64,000 nt of DNA. Source: Paenibacillus polymyxa. GTDB taxonomy: Bacteria > Bacillota > Bacilli > Paenibacillales > Paenibacillaceae. The notes beneath the pieces were generated by a model. That model had not been told where the DNA came from and did no database searches. It worked only from the letters and a program-made list of their open reading frames with translations. The stretch lies in contig NZ_CP015423.1 in the NCBI RefSeq assembly GCF_001719045.1, forward strand, positions 3,166,501 through 3,230,500, read 5' to 3'. Positions 16,988 to 24,943 of this stretch are shown here, in pieces; position 1 is the first letter of the stretch, and every line of letters starts with the position of its first letter. The translations under genes were made by a program, and so were the position numbers.

Positions 16988-18403
16988 ATGCTTAAAACGA
17001 AAATTATTTGTACTATGGGACCTGCCTGTGACTCCATTCATTTGCTAAAAGAAATGATCCAGGCTGGTATGACTGTAGCCCGCTTGAATATGGCTCACGG
17101 GGAGCTGGAAGATCACGTTAAACGTATCGAAAATGTGCGTCAGGCTGCGAAGGAAATGAATACCTTTATACCTGTCATGATGGATATTAAAGGACCAGAA
17201 ATACGGATTGGCAAGCTGAGAGAGGCATCTTGTCTGTTGAAACCAGGTAGCCAGCTCATTCTGACCACAGAAGAGATTCTAGGGGACGAGCATCGTATTT
17301 CAGTGAATTACCCGGATATGCCGAAGGACATCAAACCAGGCGACCGCATTCTCATTGACGACGGTTTGGTTGATCTGACTGTAACCTCCATCGAAGGTAC
17401 GGAAATGATTTGTAATATTGTAAGCGGCGGTATTTTGAAACCGAGAAAAGGTGTAAACCTGCCAGGGATTCATACGACCCTTCCAGGCGTGACGGAGCGA
17501 GATGTGAGGCACATCCAATTTGGGGTGGAGCAGCGTGTTGAGCTTATTGCGGCTTCTTTTGTGCGTAAAGGCGACGATATCCGTGAAATCCGTGAGATTT
17601 TGAAGGGACATCATGCTGAGCATGTACAAATCTATTCCAAAATTGAAAATGCTGAAGGCATGGAAAACCTGGATGATATTATCGAAGCTTCCGATGGCAT
17701 TATGGTAGCCCGTGGCGATCTGGGTGTCGAAGTGCCGATTCAAGATGTGCCTGTGATGCAAAAAGAAATGATCGACAAGTGTAATCTGGTCGGCAAACCC
17801 GTTATCGTAGCTACCCACATGCTGGAATCCATGCAGGTGAACCCGCGTCCGACGAGAGCCGAAGTTAGTGACGTGTTTAATGCCGTTATGCAAGGAGCCG
17901 ATGTTGTTATGCTGTCGGGCGAATCAGCTGCGGGTAAATATCCTGTCGAGTCTGTACGGACCATGGCCGCTGTAGCTGCCAGAGCAGAATCGCAATTCGA
18001 TTATCAGGAGCAGTTTGATAAGCGCCGAGCACGTCAAAGCACCAACATCACCGAAGTGATTAGTCAGGGTGCGGTGAGTTCGTCCCTGGAGCTGGATGCG
18101 AAAGCAATTATTACATCGACTGCCAGCGGATTCACGGCACGTATGGTATCCAAATATCGTCCGAAGGCACCTATTATTGCGGTTACTCCGAATAATACGG
18201 TATTCGCTAAAATCTGCCTGTTATCCGGCGTATTCCCGATCAAGGGGGATAAAGTAGCAACAACGGATGAAATGTTCGAATCCTCCATCCGTAACGCGCT
18301 GAATGCAGGATATATCCATAAAGGCGATACTGTAGTCCTGTCAGCAGGTGTTCCTGTCGCTGAGGCGGGCACCACTAACTTGATCCGAGTATATCAAGTG
18401 TAA
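16988..18403 (+). CDS. pyk: Pyruvate kinase
   Basis: A 471-residue enzyme that converts phosphoenolpyruvate and ADP to pyruvate and ATP. It opens with KTKIICTMGPACDS. The active-site lysine motif IYSKIENAEG is near residue 220, the divalent-metal segment is DGIMVARGDLGVEVP, and HMLESMQVNPRPTRAEVSDV and VMLSGESAAGKYP are present. The main Bacillus enzyme carries an extra C-terminal PEP-utilising domain (about 585 residues); this one lacks it, so it may be a second, specially regulated isozyme. AGGAGGATGACATT precedes the ATG. The divergent AraC gene and direct repeats suggest control by a sugar or metabolite signal. It ends at a strong terminator. Confidence 0.95.
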   Translation: MLKTKIICTMGPACDSIHLLKEMIQAGMTVARLNMAHGELEDHVKRIENVRQAAKEMNTFIPVMMDIKGPEIRIGKLREASCLLKPGSQLILTTEEILGDEHRISVNYPDMPKDIKPGDRILIDDGLVDLTVTSIEGTEMICNIVSGGILKPRKGVNLPGIHTTLPGVTERDVRHIQFGVEQRVELIAASFVRKGDDIREIREILKGHHAEHVQIYSKIENAEGMENLDDIIEASDGIMVARGDLGVEVPIQDVPVMQKEMIDKCNLVGKPVIVATHMLESMQVNPRPTRAEVSDVFNAVMQGADVVMLSGESAAGKYPVESVRTMAAVAARAESQFDYQEQFDKRRARQSTNITEVISQGAVSSSLELDAKAIITSTASGFTARMVSKYRPKAPIIAVTPNNTVFAKICLLSGVFPIKGDKVATTDEMFESSIRNALNAGYIHKGDTVVLSAGVPVAEAGTTNLIRVYQV

Positions 18404-18428
18404 TTTACAACAAAATATAGACAAGCCA

Positions 18429-18463
18429 AAAGGCGCTGGCCCCCATGGGTTCAGCGCCTTTTT
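18429..18463. terminator. Bidirectional Rho-independent terminator
   Basis: AAAGGCGCTG pairs with CAGCGCCTTT around a 13-base loop, with T and A runs outside. It serves pyk and the convergent secreted-protein gene. Confidence 0.9.
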
Positions 18464-18485
18464 CACATTCTGTCATATCACTAAC

Positions 18486-18884
18486 TTACAGCCCGAACAC
18501 ACTTTTAGCAACGACCTGTGTCAATTCTGCCTTATGGGCTTGGTATTGCTCAGGTGTAATGCTCTTATTGGCCAGTCGTTGATCCAACTGCTCCGTTAAC
18601 TGAGCTACCTGTAAATCAACAACAGCCTGTGCGTCCTGTTTATTGGATTGTGCAATATCTGCCAAGGTTTGACCGTTATATAACGCATCATACAATTGCT
18701 CATCCGAGGATGCGCCCAGTGTTTTCAAAAGTTCATCATCCTTGGAAGCTTCATTATCCTGTACCTGAGGGGCTCTCTCTGGAGCCAGTGTAGCAGCATT
18801 AGCCCGACTTCCCCAAGTAGAAGACTGCCCAATAGATAACGCCAGCAACAGTGTACAGATGATCATAATTCGTTTTCGATTCAT
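18486..18884 (-). CDS. Small secreted protein, paralogue of the protein at 25746-26318
   Basis: A 132-residue protein with a clear signal peptide (basic start, LLLALSIG core, cleavage near ANAAT). The mature part has a Glu/Asp-rich linker and then a compact helical module: ALYNGQTLADIAQSNKQDAQ followed by a Q/A-rich helix and KSITPEQYQAHKAEL. The same module order (gapped repeat LKAGKSLATIAKAQGVSVNS, then GKITATEYNQRV) is found in the larger secreted protein 7 kb away, so the two are related. I do not recognise a named family. It is monocistronic and converges on pyk. Confidence 0.75.
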   Translation of the reverse strand: MNRKRIMIICTLLLALSIGQSSTWGSRANAATLAPERAPQVQDNEASKDDELLKTLGASSDEQLYDALYNGQTLADIAQSNKQDAQAVVDLQVAQLTEQLDQRLANKSITPEQYQAHKAELTQVVAKSVFGL

Positions 18885-19306
18885 GAGTGTAAATCTCCTT
18901 TGTGTTCATTCAATTTCTGACAAGGTGGAGCCTTATATGGATATCCAACGGGAGTAATGTTTATGCCTTTAGCCGATCCGGCTTATGTAGTTACCAGATT
19001 CTAATATACATCATACACACCCAATCTTAGCGCCAGCTTAATACTCGTTTAAAATAAACTAAAAGAGGAGGATATAAACAGGTAAAACCAAAAAAAATTC
19101 ACGGATACGAATAATGGATGTGACTTACCCTTTGGATTCTGCCCTTTTCTTTGACCACATTGTTCGTATCCCATGAATACAGAGCATCTGCTCAGACTTA
19201 CTTTCGCTGTGCTGGATTGGCGGCTTTTTAACTTTGTTAGGGGAGAGGCGGATATGAAAAAAACCTCCTTCACAAAAGTGAAAGAGGTTTTAGACATCTA
19301 CAACCA
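18885..19306. other. Intergenic region of 422 bases
   Basis: This stretch holds the promoter area of the secreted-protein gene at its left end and the terminator of the DUF805 gene at its right end. I see no convincing gene. One minus-strand frame of 82 codons runs through the terminator hairpin and has no family resemblance. Confidence 0.6.
19256..19291 (-). terminator. Rho-independent terminator of the DUF805 gene
   Basis: On the minus strand, AAAACCTC-TTCAC pairs with GTGAA-GAGGTTTT, with one bulge each side, and is followed by a run of seven T residues. Confidence 0.85.
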
Positions 19307-19648
19307 CTATGATTTAGGGTTTTTTCCATACTTATTGTCGCCAGGCTGACTGTCTAGGCATTCGAATACAAGCAGCACAATGCCACCGAAAGGCACAAGA
19401 GCAATCAGAATCCACCACCCGGTTTTACCTGTGTCATGGAGTCTGCGGACAAACACTGCCAGAGACGGTAACAAAACAGCCAAGCTATAGATAAGTGTCA
19501 ATACTAAAGGAAGTCCCAAAAGGAGATCCACTAAGTATAATATCAAACAAGCTATCACATTGAACAGAGTAAACATCCAGTATTCTGTACGTCTTGCTCT
19601 GCCTTGGAATCCTACATAGTTTTGCAGCACTTTTAAATACCATTGCAT
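19307..19648 (-). CDS. DUF805 family inner membrane protein
   Basis: A 113-residue protein with three to four hydrophobic spans. It begins with [20 protein letters not shown], where the F-x-GRA-RR-E-YW pattern is the DUF805 hallmark, and contains [20 protein letters not shown] and a polar tail with GDNKYGKNP. The biochemical role of DUF805 proteins such as YhaH and YhaI is not established. A purine-rich site (AAGGAGGTG) lies just upstream of the ATG. It is monocistronic, with its own terminator. Confidence 0.9.
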   Translation of the reverse strand: MQWYLKVLQNYVGFQGRARRTEYWMFTLFNVIACLILYLVDLLLGLPLVLTLIYSLAVLLPSLAVFVRRLHDTGKTGWWILIALVPFGGIVLLVFECLDSQPGDNKYGKNPKS

Positions 19649-19833
19649 ATATTTTTCACCTCCTTATAAAATCTAAATGTTTCTATACACGTAAAATTGT
19701 TCTTTTAGGTATATCGGCAGGAAACATATAGAATTTTAGTTGTAAAATTATAACTTTAAACTAGAAATTTACGCAATACATTTATTAATGTTAATAATTC
19801 GATGAATAATTTATAAAAACATAAAATTACATA

Positions 19834-19862
19834 TTGAATTTTCCATATCCATTGAATAATAT
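19834..19862 (+). promoter_or_regulatory. Sigma-A promoter of the arabinanase gene
   Basis: TTGAAT (19834-19839) and TAATAT (19857-19862) are separated by 17 bases. The palindrome CGGTTAACCG (19870-19879) sits at the expected transcription start and may be an operator. The region from 19649 to here is AT-rich and otherwise empty. Confidence 0.6.
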
Positions 19863-19894
19863 AGAGGTACGGTTAACCGCCAGGTTTGAATCGT

Positions 19895-19924
19895 CCTTCT
19901 TAACAGAAGGTGCTTTTATTTTTC
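19895..19924 (+). terminator. Leader hairpin with T-rich tail (possible attenuator)
   Basis: CCTTCT and AGAAGG form a six-base stem with a four-base loop, followed by TGCTTTTATTTTT. It lies inside the predicted leader of the arabinanase mRNA, so it could attenuate transcription. The stem is short. Confidence 0.4.
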
Positions 19925-19932
19925 AAATCAAT

Positions 19933-19946
19933 TGAAAGCGCTTTAA
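19933..19946 (+). promoter_or_regulatory. cre site (CcpA) in the arabinanase leader
   Basis: TGAAAGCGCTTTAA matches TGWAANCGNTNWCA at 13 of 14 positions. It lies about 65 bases downstream of the predicted start of transcription, where bound CcpA would act as a roadblock under glucose. Confidence 0.75.
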
Positions 19947-20072
19947 TTCCAATAGGAGGGATGACCAACATTAAATTCGAGGGTGAAGAAGTTAATACAA
20001 ACATAATCCTGACCGCTTTCTCAATATTCTTTTATGTTATCAGGGATGTTCACAACGAGAGGAGATTGATTT

Positions 20073-22508
20073 ATGAAGCAATCATTTGTTCGTAAAGTAA
20101 CGGCAGCTTCACTCGCAGGTGCGCTGTTGTTGCCTGCTTCTTTGGTAGGCGCGGAGCCAACACTCCATTCAGATACAGATGGAATTCAAAATGTAGGGCA
20201 AACTTCCCTTCAAGCTCAAGACCTGGAAAACTTTTCAATTCAAAGTAAAAAGGCTGTCTCTTTCAAGGAGACTTCCGTACATGATCCATCCATTCTGAAA
20301 GTGAAAGACACATTTTACATTTTTGGCTCACATCTGGCGGCTGCCAAGTCCAAAGACCTTATGAATTGGGATACGATTGCTACAGGAGTGGCGAATGGTA
20401 ATGCATTGATTCCCAATGTCAAAGATGAATTAAAGGAAGCACTGGATTGGGCGCAGACGGACACGCTGTGGGCAGCTGATGTCATTCAACTGGCAGATGG
20501 CAAGTTCTATATGTATTATAACGCTTGCAAGGGTGACTCCCCGCGTTCAGCGATGGGCCTAGCAGTTGCTGATAAAATTGAAGGGCCTTATAAGAATAAA
20601 GGAATTTTTCTAAAATCCGGCATGTGGGACCAACCGAGTGAGGATGGAACGATCTATGATGCAACCAAGCATCCGAATGCCGTGGACCCGGACACCTTTT
20701 ATGATAAAAACGGCAAGCTGTGGATGGTATATGGCTCTTACTCTGGAGGCATTTTTATTTTGCAGATGGATGAAAAAACAGGGAAGCCGCTCCCTGGTCA
20801 AGGCTACGGGAAAAAGCTGACAGGCGGTAACCATGCTCGTATGGAAGGGCCATACATACAATACAGTCCGCAAACGGACTACTATTACTTGTTCCTGTCC
20901 TATGGTGGATTGTCAGCAGATGGCGGATACAACTTGCGGGTGGCTCGGTCCAAAACACCGGATGGCCCTTTCTACGATGCTGAAGGCAATGATATGATCA
21001 AGGTCAAGGCAAATCCTGATAAACCACTTTTTGATGACGCTTCCATTGAACCATACGGTGTCAAACTGATAGGTAATTACCTGATTCCAAGAGAAATTGG
21101 TGATCCGGGTACTGGACTGGGTGCAGGCTATGTGTCGCCCGGACACAACTCGGCTTATTATGATCCCAAGACGAAAAAGCATTTTGTCATTTTCCATTCC
21201 CGTTTCCCGGGGAGAGGCGAACAGTATGAAGTGCGGGTACATGAAATGTTCATGAACGCTGACGGTTGGCCTGTGGTTGCACCTTATCGTTATTCGGGAG
21301 ATGAGGATTCACTGAAAAAGCTGTCAGAAAAGGATGTCCTCGGTCAATATTCGTATGTAAATCACGGGAAGGAAATTTCGGCAAATATTAAGCAAGCCGT
21401 TAACGTCAGTCTGGATAGCGGCGGCAAGCTGTCTGGTGGAGTGAACGGTACATGGAAGTTGGGGGCAGGCAATCAGCTGGAAATTACAGCAGAGGGTACG
21501 AAGTACAAAGGCGTATTCCTGCAGCACCGTCATCCAGACACAGGTGCCAAGACGCTTGCTTTTACCGCGTTGTCCTCAAAGGGTGTTGCGGTATGGGGTT
21601 CGCTAAAGCCTGACCTGAAGGCCAGCAAGATTGTAGCTGCTGTGCAGAAGGATCTGAGCCTGGGCGATACGAGCAATGTTCTTTATAATCTGACGCTACC
21701 TACTCAAGCAGCACAAGATACCACTATTTCATGGGAGTCCACCCACCCGGAGAGTATTTCTGTGACAGGTGAAGTATACCGTCCAGAAGCCGGTTCTCAG
21801 CCTGTAACAGTTACATTGACGGCGACCATCAAAAAGGACAAAGCCACAGCTAAGAAAAGTTTTACAGCCACTGTTCCCGGACAGGCGCAAGGTCCTCAGC
21901 TTGCACGCTATTCGTGGAGTGAAGATCAAGGAACTTCGGTTGTCGACAGCACATACAATCAATTCGATGGTAAGACCTATGGTGGTGCCGCATGGGATAA
22001 AGACGGGAAGCTTGGCGGTGCTCTTGTCCTGAACGGCAAGGATGGTTACGTGCAGCTACCAGCGACGGTAACGGATGCGAAGGATTTTACCTTTTCCGCT
22101 TGGGTGAACTGGAAGGGCGGTGCAGCTTGGCAACGGATTTTTGACTTTGGCAACGGCCAAGCCCGGCATATGTTCCTCACCCCTTCCCAAGGAAGTGGTG
22201 TGCTCCAGTTTACAATCCATGAGGGTACGGATCAAAGCTTGCTTTCCAAATCATCATTACCTCTAAACCAGTGGACGCATGTAGCGGTTACACTGGAAGG
22301 GAATACAGGGAAGTTGTATGTAAATGGTGAGGAAGTAGCTGTTAATGACAGCATTACCTTCAATCCCGATGAGTTGCTGACGAGCGAGGCTTATCTCGGC
22401 AAAAGCCGTTTTGCCGCCGATGCTTACTTCAATGGCAGCCTGGATGAAGTTCAATTGTATAACAAAGCGCTGACAGCAGAGGAAATTAAAGCACTGGCAG
22501 AATTGTAG
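20073..22508 (+). CDS. Secreted endo-alpha-1,5-L-arabinanase (GH43) with LamG-type C-terminal domain
   Basis: An 811-residue extracellular enzyme that cleaves the arabinan side chains of pectin. A signal peptide (about residues 1-27) is followed by a five-bladed GH43 domain. The catalytic base Asp is in SVHDPSIL near residue 70, a second Asp is in NAVDPDTFYD, and the acid Glu is in HARMEGPYIQ. After a beta-rich region of the type found in Abn2/YxiA (about residues 380-520), there is an Ig-like segment (SWESTHPESISVTGEVY) and then a concanavalin-A-like LamG domain (GGALVLNGKDGYVQLP, FTFSAWVNW, SLDEVQLYNKALTAEEI) that likely binds carbohydrate. GAGAGGAGA precedes the ATG. A promoter and a cre site lie upstream. 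It works with the GH51 enzyme at 42104-43618. Confidence 0.93.
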   Translation: MKQSFVRKVTAASLAGALLLPASLVGAEPTLHSDTDGIQNVGQTSLQAQDLENFSIQSKKAVSFKETSVHDPSILKVKDTFYIFGSHLAAAKSKDLMNWDTIATGVANGNALIPNVKDELKEALDWAQTDTLWAADVIQLADGKFYMYYNACKGDSPRSAMGLAVADKIEGPYKNKGIFLKSGMWDQPSEDGTIYDATKHPNAVDPDTFYDKNGKLWMVYGSYSGGIFILQMDEKTGKPLPGQGYGKKLTGGNHARMEGPYIQYSPQTDYYYLFLSYGGLSADGGYNLRVARSKTPDGPFYDAEGNDMIKVKANPDKPLFDDASIEPYGVKLIGNYLIPREIGDPGTGLGAGYVSPGHNSAYYDPKTKKHFVIFHSRFPGRGEQYEVRVHEMFMNADGWPVVAPYRYSGDEDSLKKLSEKDVLGQYSYVNHGKEISANIKQAVNVSLDSGGKLSGGVNGTWKLGAGNQLEITAEGTKYKGVFLQHRHPDTGAKTLAFTALSSKGVAVWGSLKPDLKASKIVAAVQKDLSLGDTSNVLYNLTLPTQAAQDTTISWESTHPESISVTGEVYRPEAGSQPVTVTLTATIKKDKATAKKSFTATVPGQAQGPQLARYSWSEDQGTSVVDSTYNQFDGKTYGGAAWDKDGKLGGALVLNGKDGYVQLPATVTDAKDFTFSAWVNWKGGAAWQRIFDFGNGQARHMFLTPSQGSGVLQFTIHEGTDQSLLSKSSLPLNQWTHVAVTLEGNTGKLYVNGEEVAVNDSITFNPDELLTSEAYLGKSRFAADAYFNGSLDEVQLYNKALTAEEIKALAEL

Positions 22509-22528
22509 TTCAAAATGAGCAAATAAAC

Positions 22529-22566
22529 GCAGGAGATGAGCTTTTAGTAAGAAGTTCGTCTCCTGC
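22529..22566 (+). terminator. Hairpin terminator after the arabinanase gene
   Basis: GCAGGAGA pairs with TCTCCTGC, extended inward by a weaker CTT/AAG stem. The T run is poor, so efficiency is uncertain. Confidence 0.6.
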
Positions 22567-22730
22567 ACAATGTTTTGTATATTTATTTCTTGATTGCTGG
22601 TATAATAAGAAGCAACTGCGGATATAATGTTTTAAGTAGGCGTTAATGACTCACTCCCTTCGAATGAACACAGCTTTGAAGTTCGCAATAGAGAACATAA
22701 GCACTCTGCATAAATTAAATTCACCAGTGC

Positions 22731-22759
22731 TTGCGTTTTCAATACACTTATGGTAATAT
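22731..22759 (+). promoter_or_regulatory. Sigma-A promoter of the cold-shock gene
   Basis: TTGCGT (22731-22736) and TAATAT (22754-22759) have a 17-base spacer. The implied leader is about 130 bases long, typical of cold-shock mRNAs. The stretch 22567-22730 before it holds no visible gene. Confidence 0.7.
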
Positions 22760-22789
22760 GAGTATATTGAAATTGTGACCTGAGATTCG

Positions 22790-22839
22790 CATATTGTAGA
22801 GGGCTATTGTTTTAGGTTGAAATAACCTTGTGCAATATG
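22790..22839 (+). promoter_or_regulatory. Structured 5' leader of the cold-shock mRNA
   Basis: CATATTG (22790-22796) can pair with CAATATG (22833-22839), and the inner AGGTT (22814-22818) with AACCT (22824-22828). A temperature-sensitive leader is known for csp mRNAs; its presence here is inferred from these pairings. Confidence 0.45.
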
Positions 22840-22895
22840 TGAATTTTTATTTGTAAAAAATAAAGGTCATATAAATACATTTTGGAGGTAATTCC

Positions 22896-23096
22896 ATGCA
22901 AACAGGTACAGTAAAATGGTTTAACGCAGAAAAAGGTTTTGGTTTCATCGAGGTTGAAGGTGGAAGCGACGTATTCGTACACTTCTCCGCAATCCAAGGC
23001 GACGGCTTCAAATCTTTGGACGAAGGCCAACGCGTAGAATTCAACGTAGTTGAAGGAAACCGTGGACCACAAGCTGAGAACGTTGTAAAACTGTAA
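22896..23096 (+). CDS. cspA: Cold shock protein, CspA family
   Basis: A 66-residue single cold-shock domain that binds single-stranded RNA and DNA and acts as an RNA chaperone. It begins with [20 protein letters not shown], where KGFGFI is RNP-1, and has RNP-2 in DVFVHFSAI. The C-terminal GPQAENVV is standard. A strong GGAGGTAATTCC precedes the ATG. The codons are strongly biased, as expected for a highly expressed gene. It is followed by a terminator and then by a YdjO-type gene, a common arrangement in Paenibacillus. Confidence 0.97.
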   Translation: MQTGTVKWFNAEKGFGFIEVEGGSDVFVHFSAIQGDGFKSLDEGQRVEFNVVEGNRGPQAENVVKL

Positions 23097-23119
23097 TTTA
23101 AAATTACAGCCTACTTCAG

Positions 23120-23156
23120 ATGCCCCGAACATAGCGTTTGGGGCATTTGTTTTTAT
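23120..23156 (+). terminator. Rho-independent terminator of cspA
   Basis: ATGCCCC pairs with GGGGCAT and is followed by TTGTTTTT. A separate small palindrome, TGTAATTT-A-AAATTACA (23092-23108), overlaps the cspA stop codon. Confidence 0.85.
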
Positions 23157-23227
23157 CTGTTCACAAGACCGTTTTTGAACTGATTACATCTTATCGCTTT
23201 ATAAATCATGAAGAAAGAGGGATGTTT

Positions 23228-23443
23228 ATGTACAATTCACGGAAAAAGCCAATGGATGAGATTCCTGAGGAAATTACAACTGTCTGGAATTGCGCCAGCG
23301 ATACATGTAACGGCTGGATGCGGGATAACTTCGCTTTTTCTGTCGAGCCGACATGCCCCATTTGCGGTTCTGCCATGGTGAAGGGCGAGAAAAAGCTGGC
23401 AGTTTTAAATAATACGAGCTTCAATCATACCAAACAATCCTAA
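23228..23443 (+). CDS. Cold-inducible YdjO-like zinc-ribbon protein
   Basis: A 71-residue protein. Two cysteine pairs are visible: C-x4-C in WNCASDTCNGWMRDNFAF and C-x2-C in PTCPICGSAMVKGEK. This is the layout of the YdjO family, small putative zinc-ribbon proteins induced by cold in Bacillus. Their biochemical role is unknown. ATG 23228 is seven bases from AGAGG; the ATG six bases earlier is too close to it. Its place directly after cspA fits a cold-response unit, although a terminator separates the two genes. Confidence 0.85.
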   Translation: MYNSRKKPMDEIPEEITTVWNCASDTCNGWMRDNFAFSVEPTCPICGSAMVKGEKKLAVLNNTSFNHTKQS

Positions 23444-23463
23444 GCGGATAAATGTTTGTAGTG

Positions 23464-23506
23464 AAAGATGCCCCATAGCCATTAACGGCGCTGAGGCGTC
23501 TTTTTG
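23464..23506 (+). terminator. Rho-independent terminator
   Basis: AAAGATGCC pairs with GGCGTCTTT (one G-T pair) around a loop of about 22 bases and runs into TTTTT. It lies between the ydjO-like gene and a convergent hydrolase gene. Confidence 0.65.
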
Positions 23507-23551
23507 TTTTTTATAAATATAAATTATACATAAGAATGAACAGGCTTTCAA

Positions 23552-24370
23552 TTATGGTGTGTAGGATGGGGCTAGTATGCTCAGTAAGATAGAATTAAAT
23601 TCAGGTAGCGCTTCGTAGAATACACCGTGGCCGCTACGTTCGAAAGGAATAAGCTTTGATCCGGCGATTCCTTTTTGAGTTTGGACAGCCAGGGGGAAAG
23701 GACAGACCCGATCCAGCTTGCCGTGTAGAATCCAAGTAGGCACGTGTATACATGGCAAATCAGGACGCAAATCAGAGTCACGTAGTGAATACAAAGTACA
23801 AGCCATGCTATGAACTGAAGCCGCAAAGCCCTGATCACGTAACCAGTCGCGTAAGCTCTGGCTGACGGGATTGGCAAACAACATTTCGCCAAAAGAAGTT
23901 ACCAATTGTGGGCGATCTGTATAGGCTTGTTTGATGAGTTTATCTACCTCTGTGACAGGAGTACCATAAGGGAAGTCGCTGGTTGGCGTGAACCGGGGTG
24001 TAGCTGCTCCGATTAAGATCAACTGATTGACGCCAAATCCCCGGTGCCTGCTCATGTAGCGTGTGACTACAGCTCCCCCCATGGAAAAACCAATGAGCCG
24101 GACCTGGCTTAACTGAAGCGCCTGCATAACAGCCAGCAGATCGTCCGCCAATCGATCGTAATTGTATCCATGCCATGGTCGATCAGACTTGCCGAACCCT
24201 CTAAGATCAACCTGAATACAGCGATACCCGTAAGCAGGCAACAAGGCGACCTGGTATTCGTACATTCGGTGATCCAGCGGCCAGCCGTGCACCATCAGAA
24301 CAGGGATGCCTTCTCCAATATCCTCAACATACAGCTTCACGCCGCGTTCCACCTCAATATAATATCCCAT
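23552..24370 (-). CDS. Alpha/beta hydrolase
   Basis: A 272-residue alpha/beta-hydrolase of the epoxide hydrolase / non-haem chloroperoxidase type. The oxyanion motif is VHGWPLDHRMYEYQV, the conserved DLRGFGKSDRP follows, the nucleophile Ser is in IGFSMGGAVV (near residue 97), the acid is in HGKLDRVCPF and the His is in RSGHGVFYE. No signal peptide or membrane span is present, so it is cytoplasmic. ATG 24370 is chosen because AGGGG lies eight bases upstream; an in-frame start eight codons earlier has no such site. It converges on the ydjO-like gene. The substrate cannot be told. Confidence 0.9.
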   Translation of the reverse strand: MGYYIEVERGVKLYVEDIGEGIPVLMVHGWPLDHRMYEYQVALLPAYGYRCIQVDLRGFGKSDRPWHGYNYDRLADDLLAVMQALQLSQVRLIGFSMGGAVVTRYMSRHRGFGVNQLILIGAATPRFTPTSDFPYGTPVTEVDKLIKQAYTDRPQLVTSFGEMLFANPVSQSLRDWLRDQGFAASVHSMACTLYSLRDSDLRPDLPCIHVPTWILHGKLDRVCPFPLAVQTQKGIAGSKLIPFERSGHGVFYEALPEFNSILLSILAPSYTP

Positions 24371-24557
24371 CGTGTTCACCCCTCTAGAAATCACGTCATT
24401 TCATTCTCTCTCACATATATGTAGCCAGGGCTTAGCTCATTCGAAAAAGGGATGAGTCTGTCACGATATAAGCATATAATATGTCAAAAAATGTATGTCA
24501 TCCTGTATAGGAATAGGATATAATTATGGAATGAAACAGCATCGGGAGAGTGGAACA

Positions 24558-24890
24558 ATGACACCATCAAAAACATTAAAATGGATTACAGGCGGATTGG
24601 AGCTGTTTTTAGCTATTCCCGTTTTGGGCGGGCTGCTCATCGTAAATTCCGCGTATACTATATTGTTCTTTATGCTGATTTTCCACATTGTTACGTTGGT
24701 GCTATCGGTGACGAATAGAGAGTCTTATTATGGATCTATTTTAGGGATCGTGACCTCGGTTATTGGATGGATTCCGATTGTGGGCTGGTTGATGCATTTG
24801 CTCTCAGGCATATTTTTGATGATTACCGCAGCCCAGCAGCCGCGTGATCAGTATCGCAATCGCAATCCTTATGATGATTATCGCTATTAG
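24558..24890 (+). CDS. Small integral membrane protein
   Basis: A protein of about 110 residues with three hydrophobic segments (LELFLAIPVLGGLLI, ILFFMLIFHIVTLVL and a segment around GIVTSVIGWIPIVGWLMHLL) and a polar, Arg/Asn/Tyr-rich tail (YRNRNPYDDYRY). ATG 24558 follows GGGAGAG at a good distance; an ATG nine codons earlier is also in frame. No enzyme motif is seen. Proteins of this shape occur widely in Paenibacillus as uncharacterised membrane proteins. It is monocistronic, with a terminator shared with the next convergent gene. Confidence 0.75.
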   Translation: MTPSKTLKWITGGLELFLAIPVLGGLLIVNSAYTILFFMLIFHIVTLVLSVTNRESYYGSILGIVTSVIGWIPIVGWLMHLLSGIFLMITAAQQPRDQYRNRNPYDDYRY

Positions 24891-24914
24891 GGTAAGTGTG
24901 GGGATGCAAAGATG

Positions 24915-24943
24915 AAAGATCCTGTTGAACAGGGTCTTTTTTT
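24915..24943. terminator. Rho-independent terminator
   Basis: AAAGATCCTG pairs with CAGGGTCTTT (one G-T pair) around a five-base loop, ending in seven T residues, between convergent genes. Confidence 0.85.

Noticed and set aside
19049..19297. Minus-strand frame of 82 codons in the gap after the secreted-protein gene
   Set aside because: It begins inside the terminator hairpin of the DUF805 gene, has no ribosome site and resembles no protein.
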